Under the pieces are notes generated by a model. That model did not search any database. It had not been told where the DNA came from and saw only the letters and a program-made list of their open reading frames with translations. This document shows positions 35,100 to 47,009 of a stretch of 64,000 nt of DNA, one piece after another. Every line of letters starts with the position of its first letter. Positions within the stretch are counted from its first letter, which is position 1. The stretch comes from Perognathus longimembris pacificus (taxonomy: Eukaryota > Chordata > Mammalia > Rodentia > Heteromyidae), in contig NC_063168.1 of assembly GCF_023159225.1 (NCBI RefSeq), forward strand, positions 51,725,377-51,789,376, written 5' to 3'. Made by a program: the position numbers and the translations under genes.

Positions 35100-35262
35100 A
35101 CAACTCATCAATGATCCTCTGAGCTAGATACAAAAGGTGTTATGTCTTCCACTAAACAGAAAGCATTGACACTCAGAAAGATTAAGAAACTCCCGTGGCC
35201 ATAGTATAAGGATATGACCAAGATTTAAATATGAGCTGTTACTCAAACTGTACTCAGGAAAG
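35100..35262 (-). repeat. MIR fragment
   Basis: Reverse MIR: GACACTCAGAAAGATTAAGA, then AACTCCCGTGGCCATAGTA, in the order of a MIR core read backwards. Confidence 0.55.
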
Positions 35263-36784
35263 TTAGATGTCTACAACCTTTTAGAAATCCATCTTAGTTC
35301 TGTAGGTTGTTAAACATGTTGTCCTAATCAATTTGAAATAATTTTTTCATTCAATCTAGTAGCAACATATGCTCTTTTGACAACAAAGCTGAACCCTAAT
35401 TAAGGGGTTTGCATGTTATCCATACCCTTCCTTAAGTGTTATATGGTGGTTGGGTTGGCTGTATGGCTGACTCAGTGACTTCTTTCAACCTGTATTTCTC
35501 AAAAGCTGTTTAAGGCTTGAAAATAAGGTGTAGACTGAGGAGAAATGATTCTGTGGCCCTAGAAGAACCTCTATGGTAGGGAAATATGTGATCTCTTTCA
35601 AATAATTCCAGGTGTACCCAGACCCCATCTTTTCCTCTGCTGCTTGCCAGCAAGGGTCTCAACTCCAGCTTGGAGGGATAGAGCAGAAAGAAGGTGGGCA
35701 GCTGGCCTGGGGCTTTCCTGCTTCCCAGGGGCTGCATCGAGTGTCAGGAATGGGGTAAGTGGACACATGCCAAGTAGCCTTTCCTTCCCCATTAGCATCT
35801 CAAGCTAAACTTAGTGCTGGGAATCCCAAATGGAGAAGAGAAAGGAGTTGGGGCGTGGCCAGAGCTAGGCTGCACAGTTAACAAGATGAGGCATCTGGTG
35901 ATGATTTCAGAGCTCTTGAGCTGACTGTGCAAGAGAACCTCTGACAGTCTCTGTGGTCCACTCCCTTGGAAGATGATGAGAGGCTTCTGCAGAATCAGAA
36001 GCGAAAGTGCGAGTGAAAGATGGATCAGAGCCCTGCCGGAGAGCAGCCATTATTATTTTCTTATGTCTTTGTTCTTCAACATTTGTTTCACTTGTCACAG
36101 CAGAAAGTCAGTGGATCTGCAGAGGACAGCATATTATTAAGGTTTGGCTTCCCACGGCACACCTATTAAATGAACAAAATGAGACCTTTCAAAAGTCACC
36201 CAGGAAAAAAGACCTGTAGCTGTTGGATGACTTGCCAAAGACAAAGTAGGTCCCTTTGCTAACAGAACAAGTGTACATTTCCAGTGAGCGAGGATGGGGA
36301 GACTGAAGTTCCATGCAGTTATGTGAAGAAGTGATACTGGGCAAATCCACAAGGAGGCATTAGATTCCAATGTTTTCACAGCCACACATGCAAACTTTGA
36401 AAGCAGACCAGCTTTGGCTCTCAGAAAAGGAACACAAAGAGCATGAGCTCATAGCACAGATGGCATCACACAATGGGGGGAAGAAACACACAGAAGACTG
36501 AAAAGAACAAGTTGTGGTCTATATTTAGTGATTAATTAGCTTCTTAAAGGGCCAAAGACAGCCACTTTGATGATGATATAAACCACTAGAAACCATTTCA
36601 ATATAATAAGATATAGAAATGTGTCACACAAGATCTGGTAAATGTATGGTTTTTTTTTTTCAACGTTAACAGAGATGATATCGTTCTAAGTTAAGTCACA
36701 GAAATCCACACTAGAGGTTTAAGGAAGGAGAAATGGGAGAAGCAGAAGATGCTATAAAAAGCCATTACTATCCATCAATGCTGC

Positions 36785-36992
36785 TGAATGGCCTTGTAGT
36801 CAGACAGATTTGACTTTGAGTGCCAGCTGTGTGACTTCAGACAAATTAGTTAACCTATCTGATCCTGTAAAAAACAGGGAATCATGACAGAGAAGTTACA
36901 GACTATAGTGAAGAATGAAAAATAATTCACGACTCAGCACATAGGATGTGGCCACATATAAACATTCCATGAATGTCAGCACTGAATTATGA
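36785..36992 (+). repeat. MIR element
   Basis: It has CAGCTGTGTGACTTCAGACA, AATTAGTTAACCTATCTGAT, and a 3' end with GACTCAGCACATAGGA and CATTCCATGAATGTCAGC. This is the characteristic MIR order. Confidence 0.75.
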
Positions 36993-37294
36993 GTTATCTC
37001 TTGGCACCTGCCCACAGTTATTACACTGAACCACTGCCATACACCGAGTTTGTACTATAAATGATCATCACAGATTTTCCCAAGTGTACAGAGAGATAAG
37101 CAGACACATGCAACACTTGCCTGAGCAAGGGCCCAACCATCTGCTCACATGCTTCCTCTCCATGCTTGACATCGGGATGAGGCTCCGTCATCTTACTCCT
37201 AAAGAGAATGCAAGCTGACCTCCTCGACACTATTCTCTTGGTCCTCGACCCACTCTCAAGAATCTATAGGACAGATCTGCTCTACAAACTAGAG

Positions 37295-37730
37295 TGATAC
37301 CCCCAGGTTTGGAATACCAGCACTTGGAAGGCAATAGATAGGAGAATCGTGAGTTCAAGGCCAGCCAGGGCTACAAAGCTTTAAGGCCAGATTGAACTAC
37401 ATAGAGAGACCCTGTCTCATAAACAACAAGGGGGGCTGGGGATATAGCCTAGTGGCAAGAGTGCCTGCCTCGGATACACGAGGCCCTAGGTTCGATTCCC
37501 CAGCACCACATATACAGAAAACGGCCAGAAGCGGCGCTGTGGCTCAAGTGGCAGAGTGTTAGCCTTGAGCGGGAAGAAGCCAGGGACAGTGCTCAGGCCC
37601 TGAGTCCAAGGCCCAGGACTGGCCAAAAAAAAAAAAAAACAAGGGTCCAAAATGTCACTTGGCAGTTGAGTGCTTGCTTAGCATGTGCAAGGTCCTGGGT
37701 TTATACCAAGTATCAGAGGGGAAAAAAAAG
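37295..37730 (+). repeat. B1-ID composite SINE, split by an IDL-Geo insertion
   Basis: The B1 half has CCAGCACTTGGAAGGCAATA, GAGTTCAAGGCCAGCCAGGG and GACCCTGTCTCATAAACAAC. After the insertion an ID-like half resumes with GAGTGCTTGCTTAGCATGTG and GGTCCTGGGTTTATACC. Confidence 0.82.
37433..37637 (+). mobile_element. IDL-Geo SINE, full length, nested
   Basis: It has GATATAGCCTAGTGGCAAGA, GGCCCTAGGTTCGATTCC, and a Geo monomer with GAGCGGGAAGAAGCC. The short target-site duplication AACAAGGG is at 37425-37432 and 37638-37645. Confidence 0.92.
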
Positions 37731-37747
37731 AAATGGATGGAGACAGA

Positions 37748-37880
37748 GAGAGAGAGAGAGTAGAGCATAGGAAAGAGGAAGGGGAGGGGAAAGGAGAAGG
37801 AAAATGGGGAAGGGGAGGGGAAGAACAGAGAAAGTGAAGGAAGACGGAGGGTGGTGAGAGACAGAGAGAGAGAGAGCAGA
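37748..37880. repeat. Purine-rich (GA/GGGGA)n tract
   Basis: About 130 mostly purine bases following a SINE tail, with AGAGAGAGAG runs at both ends and a GGGGA-rich middle. Confidence 0.85.
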
Positions 37881-37974
37881 GACAGAGGAAGGACCTGTGT
37901 GAAAGGACCTGTGTGAAACCCTCAGGCCTCTAGAAACTCAGTGGCCCATTAATGCAATGGCACATGGAAACCTT

Positions 37975-38080
37975 CATGAGGGGTTGGAGGCTTGGCTCAG
38001 TTGGTAGAACAGCCAAAGGGCAAAGCATCAGGTACCAAGTTAGTCCAGATCTTGCAGTAAAAAAAAAAAAAAAAGAAAGA
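37975..38080 (+). repeat. tRNA-derived SINE fragment with A-tail
   Basis: It has GGTTGGAGGCTTGGCTCAGT, TGGTAGAACAGCC and a run of 16 A. Probably ID-related, with a decayed B box. The tail continues as GAAA repeats. Confidence 0.5.
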
Positions 38081-38643
38081 AGGGAAGGAAGAAAGAAAGA
38101 AAAAGAAAATGAAAAGAAAACCTTTATGATTTTTCTATCTTGACTTGCATTTTACGTTATAAACTCACATTGCTTTAAATTGATTACTATAAGAGAGAAA
38201 CAGTTTTACTTGCTATGCTATAACTACATCGCTATTTAGAAATAAAGTACTTGGCACATATAAGTGCGATACATTTATTTATAAAATAGCTTAAATGCTT
38301 TGTCAATACATCAACTTCTGAACTTTAAGAGTCAAAAGATGAGAAAGATCTCTAGTGGTCCCTCAGAACCTAAGACTGGGGTTTCATTATCAGGCTCTGT
38401 CATACCCTGTCCAAGAGCACATGAGCGGCTTCCCCTTGAATCACATCCAGACGCTAGAACCCTCTCATCTAATGCCAGCCCACACCTTGCTTGCAATTAC
38501 CTGGGACTGGTGCCCAATGAGTATCTTTGCCCTTCTCAGAAATGTACCCTGGAAAAAAAAAAGAAATGTTCCCTGGCAGTCATATCCATTTATGGGGCCT
38601 TTATACACCCACAACAAGCACCCTAACACACTCCAGAGTCAGC

Positions 38644-38876
38644 AAGGCTCCAGTGGCTCGAACCTGTAATCCTAGCAACTCAGGAGGCTGAAATGTTAGG
38701 ATCTCAGTTCAAAGTCAGCCTAAGCAGAAAAATCTGTGAGACTTGTATTTATAATTAAGCAATAAAATGCTGGGAGTAGAGCCATGGCTCAAGTGGTAGA
38801 GTGCTAGTTTTAAGCAAAGAAGCTCAGGCCCTGAGTTCAAGCCCCAGGACCTGCAAAAAAAAAAAAAAAAAAAGAA
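38644..38876 (+). repeat. B1-Geo composite SINE
   Basis: The B1 half is AACCTGTAATCCTAGCAACT; the linker is AAAAATCTGTGAGACT. The Geo half has CATGGCTCAAGTGGTAGAGT and CCTGAGTTCAAGCCCCAGGA, with an A-tail. Confidence 0.88.
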
Positions 38877-39011
38877 GAAGAAAGGAAAGGAAAGGAAAGG
38901 AAAGGGAAGGGAAGGGAAAGGAAAGGAAAGGGAAGAGAAGGGAAAGAAAGGGAAGGGAAAGGAAAGGAGAAAGGAAAGAAAAAGAAAAGAAAGGGAAGGA
39001 AAGGAAAGAAA
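38877..39011. repeat. (AAAGG)n pentanucleotide array
   Basis: About 135 bases of AAAGG/GGAAG units growing directly out of the preceding SINE's poly(A) tail. The Lys/Arg-rich and Phe/Ser-rich frames here are artefacts. Confidence 0.95.
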
Positions 39012-39700
39012 ACTAAAACCCTCCACAGCCTACTAAACTCTACAGGCCTTAGAAAAGTACCTTGAAAAAATCTTACAGTTATTGCATCTCTGGCTTTAAA
39101 TTGAAGTTAGACATGAAGTCTTCCACCTGCTTCTTGATTGCTGTCTTTGTCATTTCCCGGTAGAGCAGAAAGTCTGCCTCTATATCCATGACCCAAGTTC
39201 CTTGCAAGCAGGCACATGACATTCAAGAGGTCCTTCTGAAACAACTGCTGACAACAGCAGTACCACTGGCAGAAAGGGCTCGTGACTGTCAGCTTTGTTT
39301 CCTAAAACATTTTAAAAACAACTTGGAATTTCATAGCTGTCCAAAAAAGACACAAAACCTGTTTATCCTACTAGCTTTGCCACTAGGCATCACTGTTTGA
39401 AAGGAAAGATAGAGAGTCACTGGGCAGAGTAGTGGTCATGTTCTTTCATTTCAGAGCAAATCAGATGCTAATCAGATAAAAGGGAAGGTTTCCCTTATCA
39501 CCTCCTTTACTGAAATCCAACTTAAACAAGCCAAGTAGAGTAAGCAAACCTGCTTCATGCTGACTTTTAGAGCCTCAAATGACTGAAAGCAGTCCCAAAG
39601 GCAAAGCCACCCAGCCATCACCAAATCTGTACCACTGAAAAAGGCACATACAAAATTAGCAAGCCTGAGCAGCAAGAGAATGCTAATGTAAGCCATAGAT

Positions 39701-39945
39701 AATTTTAAGTTTTCTGGTAGTCACATTAAAAAGTAATTAGGGGAAGTTCACTTCAATATTTTATATGTAAATAAATATATACATAATTTTAAGTTTTCTG
39801 ATAGTCACATTAAAAAGTAATTAGGGGAGCTTCACTTCAATATTTCATATGTATTTGTGTGTGTGTGTGTGTATATATATATATAATGTTAAGCTTTCTG
39901 ATAGTCACATTATACAGTATTAGGAGGTTGGGGAAGTTTCAAATA
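39701..39945. repeat. 83-bp tandem repeat, about 2.6 copies, with internal TG/TA expansion
   Basis: The unit begins AATTTTAAGTTTTCTGGTAG at 39701, recurs at 39784 (83 bp later), and recurs partially at 39885 as AATGTTAAGCTTTCTGATAG. Copies 1 and 2 differ by only a few bases. The second copy is lengthened at its end by (GT)n(AT)n. Confidence 0.9.
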
Positions 39946-39984
39946 TATATATACATATGTATATATACGTATGTATGTATATGT

Positions 39985-40235
39985 GTAACATTAGATTGAT
40001 GCTTGAACTGAGGGCCTGGGCACTGTCCCTGAACTTCTTTTGCTCAAGGCTAGTGCTCTACCACTGGAGCCAGAGCTCCACTTCTGGCTTTTGGGAGGAG
40101 CTAGGTAGTTACTGGAGACTGGAGTCTCATAGACTTTCCTTCTGGGGCTGATTTTGAGCCATGATCCTCAGATCTCAGCTTCCTAAGTGGCTAGGATTAC
40201 AATTATAAGCTACTGGTGCCCATCTCAATATTTGC
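39985..40235 (-). repeat. B1-Geo composite SINE
   Basis: The Geo half has TTTTGCTCAAGGCTAGTGCT, the linker has ACTGGAGTCTCATAGACT, and the B1 half has CTAAGTGGCTAGGATTACAA, in reverse order. Confidence 0.85.
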
Positions 40236-40654
40236 TATTGTTAACATATAATCAGTACTTTGAAAATTAGGAATGAAATTTTTCTTTTCGCCTACTCCTT
40301 TTCTTAAGTTTTCACACTCTAAATCTGGTGTTTGTTTTCTAATGATAGCACATCTCTTGGGAAGGCTCACTCAACTGCTCTGTCTCCTAAGAAAGAGGAT
40401 CGCCATACCAGAGAGAGATGTCTACATGAAGAAGAGCAAGTTTCCGATTAAAGGAAAAGGGAGAGAGAGCAGGAATGTTTGATGTAGGAAGTAGCTGAAA
40501 GGTGTACTGAAGGTTACTCTTGGTTGAATTCTCTTTCCAGAACATATTATCTTTTTATGCCCAAATTGTTTACTATTACTATTAATGGAAAAATCAACTT
40601 CTGGGTAGTGTGAAAATCTCTCTGTTCATTCTCTATTCTCTTTGGAACCAGCCA

Positions 40655-40835
40655 GGCTGAATTTGCATGCTGGCTTCACCAGTCACCAGCTTGCCCTTGG
40701 CAAGTCACTTGACATTCATTCGCTGAGTACAGGTTTCCCCAGCTGTGTCTGCAGACTGTGAGAGCCCATCCACCTCACAGGAGGATTACATGAAGTGAGC
40801 ATATGTTATTAGTGCTTGCTTCCATTATTATAGCC
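40655..40835 (+). repeat. MIR element
   Basis: It has CTTGGCAAGTCACTTGACAT, then CAGGTTTCCCCAGCTGTGTC and CTCACAGGAGGATTACATGA, in MIR order. Confidence 0.65.
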
Positions 40836-41213
40836 ACTACTGCTACCGGTACTTTTTTTTAATTTAGACAAATACAGACAACTGGACTGTTTCTTAATAG
40901 CCCAGACTCCATGTCTACTTCAGGGACTCCAGGGTAAAGTTCCTGGAACTACAAACATATGACTGCTCAGGGCCAAAGGTAAAGGGCTCAATGGCAAGTC
41001 ATTTAATGCACACCAGATATAGTAAATATCATTACAGGAAGTTTAAAAAAAGTGGTAGTGGAACAAACAAGAGATAACAGCATCCAAATAAACACAATCC
41101 TGTGCAGAAGTGGAAACGGTCTCTGTGTAAGGGTAGCAAATGGCTACTGGTTTGATCAATTAATTTCCAAATCTAAATCTCCTTTAGTATGACTACAACA
41201 ATTGTGTCAATAG

Positions 41214-41239
41214 TAAAATAAATAAATAAATAAATAAAT
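41214..41239. repeat. (AAAT)n microsatellite
   Basis: Short AAAT/TAAA run of about six units. Confidence 0.9.
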
Positions 41240-41417
41240 CACACAGTACTTAAAATTTAAAAACAGGAATATCCAGCTTTTCCTAAATATCAGACCCACT
41301 TCCGGTCTCCCTCTATTCTCCTCTGGTCCTGCCTTTTGTCTTCTTCCTTTGGTAGAAACAAAAGAACCATGATAAAGAGACACTTCCTATCATTTTTCCC
41401 TCATCAGTACCAAGGAC

Positions 41418-41440
41418 AGAGAGAGAGAGAGAGAGAGAAA
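41418..41440. repeat. (GA)n microsatellite
   Basis: Short GAGAGA run of about 22 bases. Confidence 0.85.
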
Positions 41441-41954
41441 CAGGCTTACTCTCGTGGCAAGAAGGTAGATATAAGCAAGAATAGATACTCTCTCCTAAAC
41501 CTTGATCCCTAAGCCATTGCTTCCTGTGAAACAGAATACAGCTATCAGCTCAGTGGATGCTCAACCTGAATACACTAGGTTATTATTTCTGCATAGGAGA
41601 ATACCAATTACAAGGACAGGCTGATAGTAACCACTGGTTACCTTGCTCTGGTCACAGCATACTGACCCCAAAGAGATCAGTACATTCAGAAGATAAGCTG
41701 CCTTATTTAATAAAGTTGTTATTGATACGCACCTGAACTTAAAATTTCCTGGATTCAGAAATGCACCCAAACATTCAATGTGGGAAGCAACCCTAACCCT
41801 TCTTCCACTCCAGTACCATGTTTTAATTTCAATTAGTGTGACTATCAATGACCTAATTGGTTTTAAACAGTAAGGTCACCCCAACATGCTCTCAAATACT
41901 GGAAGGAACTCAGGGATATATTCTTTTTCTCTGCATTTAATATAAGAGGCAGCA

Positions 41955-42165
41955 TGTGAGAGTGCAGGCAGAACATTAGCTTTGGAACCAAGTGTGTGAC
42001 TTATGAACCACAAACTAAATCACTTGGAGCATGTTTCCTTCCTTATGAGACAGGTTGTCACCAAATCTGACAGGATTGTCCTGGGGATCGAATGAGATAA
42101 TGTACAGTAAATGTCCCCCCACAGTAACCAGCTCCTAGCAGGCCCTTAATAAAGGCTGCTGTCCA
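41955..42165 (+). repeat. MIR element
   Basis: It has CATTAGCTTTGGAACCAAGT, CAAACTAAATCACTTGGAGC and GATCGAATGAGATAATGTAC. A 3' end with CCTAGCAGGCCCTTAATAAA follows. Confidence 0.72.
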
Positions 42166-42239
42166 TCCACTCTCCCCCCTCTTCTTTATGAGAAGGGCCA
42201 GAAACTGTGATCTGGCAACTTCAGGACTTGTTGTATTTC

Positions 42240-42435
42240 ACTCCCCGTGGGAGCTTTTTTGATCAAGGCTAGTATTCTACCACTTGAGCCAAAGCTTCAC
42301 TTCCAGCTTTTTGTTTCAGTGATTGAGATAAGAGTCTCATGGACTTTCCTGTCCAGGCTGGCTTTGAACCACAATCCTCAGATCTCAACTTATTGAGCAA
42401 TTAAAATTATGGGCATGAGTTCTGGCGCCCAGCTA
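42240..42435 (-). repeat. B1-Geo composite SINE, partial
   Basis: The Geo half (ATTCTACCACTTGAGCC), the linker (GAGATAAGAGTCTCATGGAC) and the B1 half (GGCTGGCTTTGAACCACAAT) occur in reverse. The Geo end is truncated. Confidence 0.82.
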
Positions 42436-42439
42436 TCTC

Positions 42440-44000
42440 TTTTATTTTTATTGTATATTTATGGGGGACAAGTTTACATCTACATTTTTATACACAGTGT
42501 GAAATAACTACAATCAAACCAATTCACACATAATCAACTCAAGTCATCTCTCTTGGATGAATGAAAATGTGTGCTGCTGTGAATGGTATTATCTCTTTAT
42601 TTTATGGATGGTTCAATATTAGTATATATAAAAAGCAATTGATTTTTGTATGTTAGTTTTCTATTCTGAAGCTTTTTGATAAATTTGATCATTTTTCTCC
42701 TGTTATGGACTTCTAATTTCATACCATTTTGGTCAGAAATGAAACAATATACTTTCAAACTTCTTAAATGTGTTAAGACTTGGTTTGTAGCTTAACATAT
42801 TCTATCCTAGAGAATGTTCAATGTGTGCTTGAGAACAATGACCTGCTACTGTTGGATAGAATGTCCTGTCTACATTGAGTCTATAAAGTGGTTTGAGGCC
42901 ACAATTTCCTTATTGATTTTTTTCTCTCTGGATGAGTTGTTCAATGTTGAAAGTGAAGTATTCAAATGTTGCTGCCTGTATTCCTTTATTCCTATTTCTT
43001 TCTTTGGTTCTGTTAATATTCACTTCGTATATTGAAGCACTTCAGATACACACATATACCCACACAACACGTATCTATATACAATTTCTAATAGCTCTTG
43101 ATGAGATGAGCCCTCTACTGTTAGTTATATAGTGATCTTCTTTGTGTCTTGTAGTAGTATTTGATTTAGACTATTTTGTCTGACGTAAGTCCAGCTACCT
43201 CTGTTCCCTTTAGATTATCATTTTCATGAAATACCTTTTTTCAACTCTTTGCTTTCACCACCATGTGTGTCCTTAAAACCAAAATGAACCTTCCACAGGC
43301 AGCATACGTTTAGCTTTTCAATTGCTGCTCTGGTTGCTTTGTTTTTGTTTTTGTTTATATTTTGTCTTTGACTTTTGGTTATTTGACTTTATGGTGTCTC
43401 AGTGAAGAACTCTTAATGTTGAGACTATTGGAAGTTCTTTGAGCATCTTGAGTTGGAGGTGTTTCTTATCATTACTTCCTTAAATAATATGTCTTACCCT
43501 TTATCTGTTCCATGTGGGATTTCTGTCATGCATGTAGGGTTCTATGTGATGGTATCCAATAAGTCATAAAGGCATTCTTTTAAAAGTTATTTTTTTTCCT
43601 TATGTTCCTCTGACTGTATAATTTTAAATGATTTGTCTTTAAGTTCACTGAATATTTTCCTTGCTGATCTTACCTACTGTTGGGCCTGTTTATTGACTTT
43701 TTAGTTTGATCATTATACTCTTTGGCTCTAAAATTTGTTTGGAGCTTTTAAATTATTTTCATCTTTGGTGAATTTATCATTGTTCCAATATTGCTTTTCT
43801 AATTTAGTGTAGTCATCTATCTATATTCTCTTTAGTACACTTCTTTAAGATGACTATTTTTTTTAATTCCTAAGCAGGTAATTCACTAATCTCCATTTCT
43901 TCAGGATCAGTCTTGAAATTTTCTTCTTTTCTTTTTCTTTTGATAATGTCATGCTTCCGTCATTCTTTATGTACTACTGTATTCCCAATAAAGTCAATCT
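42440..44000 (-). mobile_element. Ancient L1 fragment, ORF2/5' region in reverse
   Basis: It reads like antisense L1 ORF2: TGGTCAGAAATGAAACAATA, TCTATCCTAGAGAATGTTCA, then TTGATTTTTTTCTCTCTGGA and TTAAAACCAAAATGAACCTT. About 43840-43930 (AGGTAATTCACTAATCTCCA) recalls the L1M 5' region in reverse. It is heavily diverged with no intact frame. Boundaries are approximate. Confidence 0.7.
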
Positions 44001-44452
44001 TTACTGGTTGACTTCAAAAGACTCCACTCCACCAGCTAAAGATTTTGGAGGTCTCTTTGCCCCTTCCTCTGGTTGCACCTGCCCATAGTCCACTCATTTC
44101 TTCTAGCAAGAAACATCTTAAGAATATTGACCTTTTCTCAGTCCCACATAATTGGGCCAGGTGCTAAGAAACTCCTGTTTATTTTCCCCCAGGAAAGTTC
44201 CACAATTATTTGAGGTTGTTTACTTTTTCCCATCCACAGAGGTAAGCTAAAGGGGCATGTCCATATGCTGTCCATGGGAATGTGTGCACACTACTCGCAG
44301 AGGCTCATGGGTACTGTCTCGGTTGTGTGAAATACCAGTTATGGGCAACAACCAGTCAAGGGCATTCCACAGGGCTCCTGGGAAGGTCTCTGGATGGAGT
44401 TCACATTTATTAGGATCTGTGGTCAGATTTTTTCTTTTATATATTCTTTTAT

Positions 44453-45117
44453 TGTTTTTTTCCTAAATATTTATTGTCAAAGTGATGTACAGAGGGGTTA
44501 CAGTTTCATAGGTAAGGCAATGGGTGCCTTTCTTGTACAATTTGTTACCTCCTCCCTCATATCCCCCCTCCCCCTCCTCCTTTTCCTCTCCCTCCATGAA
44601 TTGTTCAGTTGGTTTACACCAATGGTTTTGTAAGTATAACTTTTAGAGTCATTTGTGGTTATTTTTTATCCTTTGCCTCTTGATTTTGATATTCCCTTTA
44701 CCTTCCCTAGTTCTACTACCAGTATACAGTATCCAGGGTACTCAGATGAGACACAGCGATAGCACAGGAACAACCCCAGGAAGGGAATACAAGAGGATCA
44801 TCAACAAAAAAAAAAGCTACAGTTTCAGATGACATGTTGAAAGTAATTACAACAGTGATATAACACTCATTTCCATAACATGGAGTTCATTTCACTTAGC
44901 ATCATCTTATGTGTTCATAAGGGTATAGCTATTAGGCTCTTGTGATCCTCTGCTGTGACTAGCCTAAACCTATACTAATTATTCCCTATGAGGGAAACCA
45001 TAGAATCCATGTTTCTTTGGGTCTGGCTCACTTCACTTAGTATATTTTTTTTCCAAGTCCTTCCATTTCCTTATGAATGGGGCAATGTCATTCTTTCTGA
45101 TAGAGGGATAAAATTAG
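44453..45117 (-). mobile_element. L1 3' end, minus strand (same lineage as at 14040)
   Basis: It is the reverse complement of the 14.2-14.6 kb L1 3' UTR: AAATATTTATTGTCAAAGTG, TTGGTTTACACCAATGGTTT, then the ORF2 terminus with ATGTTTCTTTGGGTCTGGCT. It is collinear, without the inversion seen at 14040 and 4920. Confidence 0.88.
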
Positions 45118-45164
45118 AGGAAGGCACATTCTGTAGTGCTATAGCATTCAACAATTCATGAATA

Positions 45165-45290
45165 CAATGCATCTTTTTTATTTACAAGGTGTTGTGCAAA
45201 GGGGGTACAGTTACTTAATAAGGCAGTGAGTACATTTCTTGTGATATCTTACATCCTCATTTTTCTTCCCCTTCCCTAGATCAGGTAGGT
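45165..45290 (-). mobile_element. Second L1 3'-UTR fragment, minus strand
   Basis: It has TATTTACAAGGTGTTGTGCA, GGGGGTACAGTTACTTAATA and GTGAGTACATTTCTTGTG. This is the extreme 3' end of a related L1, lying behind the previous copy. Confidence 0.75.
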
Positions 45291-45764
45291 ATTGTGCTCA
45301 GATTTTGAGATCTGTGTGTGGTGGCTGATGTGAGTTGCTAATTCTTTTCCTTGCACTTAGACCTCCAAAGTATGCAATCATGTTGATCGACTCAGTGATC
45401 TGGGTAAAACAAGGGGGAAAAAGTTCTTAAATAATATTGAGGCCATGAGATCTGGACATTTAATATACTTGGTTTCCTTATTGGGGGATAGTCTAGGCCA
45501 AAGGGATCTCTCTCTTTTTTAGCACTGAGTTCTGCTGCCTTGGAAAAAAAGTAACATAGGTAAAGTAAAATTGTTATTACCGCCTCTACTGCATCTATTT
45601 TCAGTTGTGTTTTGTTTGTTTTTATCAAGCAGGATGCTGGAATCTCTCCACTGGACCCCTGGGTTCCAACAGAGGTATTATTGACTCTGAACAGCTGTCA
45701 AAAATCAATGTTTTGCAGAGCTATGAAGATTGTAATCTTTCATTCTACCAGCTTGCTGACATCA

Positions 45765-45985
45765 TTCCAATTTGTGTGTGTAGCAGTACTGGGAATGAGC
45801 TCTTGCTCAGCTTTTCTCTCGATGCCCTACCACTTTAGCCACACCTCCATTCTGGCATTTTGCTGATTTACTAGAGATGGGGTCTCACAGACTTTTCTGT
45901 CTTGACTGGCTTTGAACTTTGATCCTCAGATCTCATCCTTCTTGAGGAACCAGGATTACAAACATGAACCTCTGGTGCCTGGCTC
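45765..45985 (-). repeat. B1-Geo composite SINE, diverged
   Basis: The Geo half has GCCCTACCACTTTAGCCACA, the linker has GATGGGGTCTCACAGACTTT, and the B1 half ends CTCTGGTGCCTGGCT, in reverse. Frames across it are not genes. Confidence 0.78.
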
Positions 45986-46165
45986 ATCGTGAACATTTTA
46001 CATATACAGTTTTGTAGTATTAGTGCATTCATAATTTAGTGAGGTAATCAACACCATCCATTTCCAGAATTATTTTCATATTTCATACTAGAAACTACCC
46101 ATTTGCCATCTAGTAGCCACCATTCTACTTCGTCTTTGTCAATCAAGGACATACTACTTCTGTTT
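45986..46165 (-). mobile_element. Ancient L1 3'-UTR fragment
   Basis: It has CAACACCATCCATTTCCAGA and CAGAATTATTTTCATATTTC, then TAGTAGCCACCATTCTACTT. This resembles the reverse of the L1M 3' UTR. Confidence 0.55.
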
Positions 46166-46342
46166 TTGCATTCAGAAGACAATTGTCATACCACTTATTC
46201 TTTATTTCACTCATTCATTTATTCATTCAACAAGCATTCATTTTGTAAGTAATTTTCAATTTGAGCACCTCATTTCTAAATCTAAAATATGGTGCCATAT
46301 AAACTAAAAGCTGAAGTGAAATGAAACCACAATTGTGAAGCA

Positions 46343-46352
46343 AGGAGGGAGG

Positions 46353-46382
<30 letters not shown>
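46343..46382. repeat. (GGGA)(GA)n microsatellite
   Basis: Short GGGA run followed by about 12 GA units. Confidence 0.92.
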
Positions 46383-46383
<1 letters not shown>

Positions 46384-47009
46384 CACACAAGCACAAGATC
46401 TACTGGCCACATGATGACCCATAAGTTTTCATGGAGTTAGCATTTTCCCCCCAAATCAGAAAGGAATAGTTTCCTGGAGAAATACTCCATACTTTAGAAC
46501 GGATTGGCAGTATTCTAGGAGAAAGTATCCTAGAGACACTGCTGATCCTTTCCGGGTGCTTTGATAGAATCCCTCTAATTGAGTTGCACTTCCTGAAGTT
46601 TCTGTCCTTCACAAAATGAACCTTAGATCAAGCTGAATTGACTAATTACAACTGGATATGGAGATGAGGAAGGCAACATTGAGTATAACTAATTTATGCA
46701 AATACAGACAAGGGCAATGGCTCTGCTCACACTGTGAAAAAAAAATTAAACATCGTTGCCATCATGCACAGTGTTCTCACGTCCCCTTCACCAGATGGGC
46801 TGCTGGATTTATGATGGGACATGTCTCAGGTACATGTCAAATTAAATGGAAATGAAAAGCTCTTTTAGAGTTAGTCTTCAAGATCACAAGAAAGAGTCTA
46901 AGCAAAGTCTGAGAAGGGTGTCCACAGGGCAAAAGGGAGAGAGGACAGCCAAGTTCAGGGATACAGTTGATTAGGAGTACTATTTTCTTACATTCTGAGC
47001 ACAATAGGA

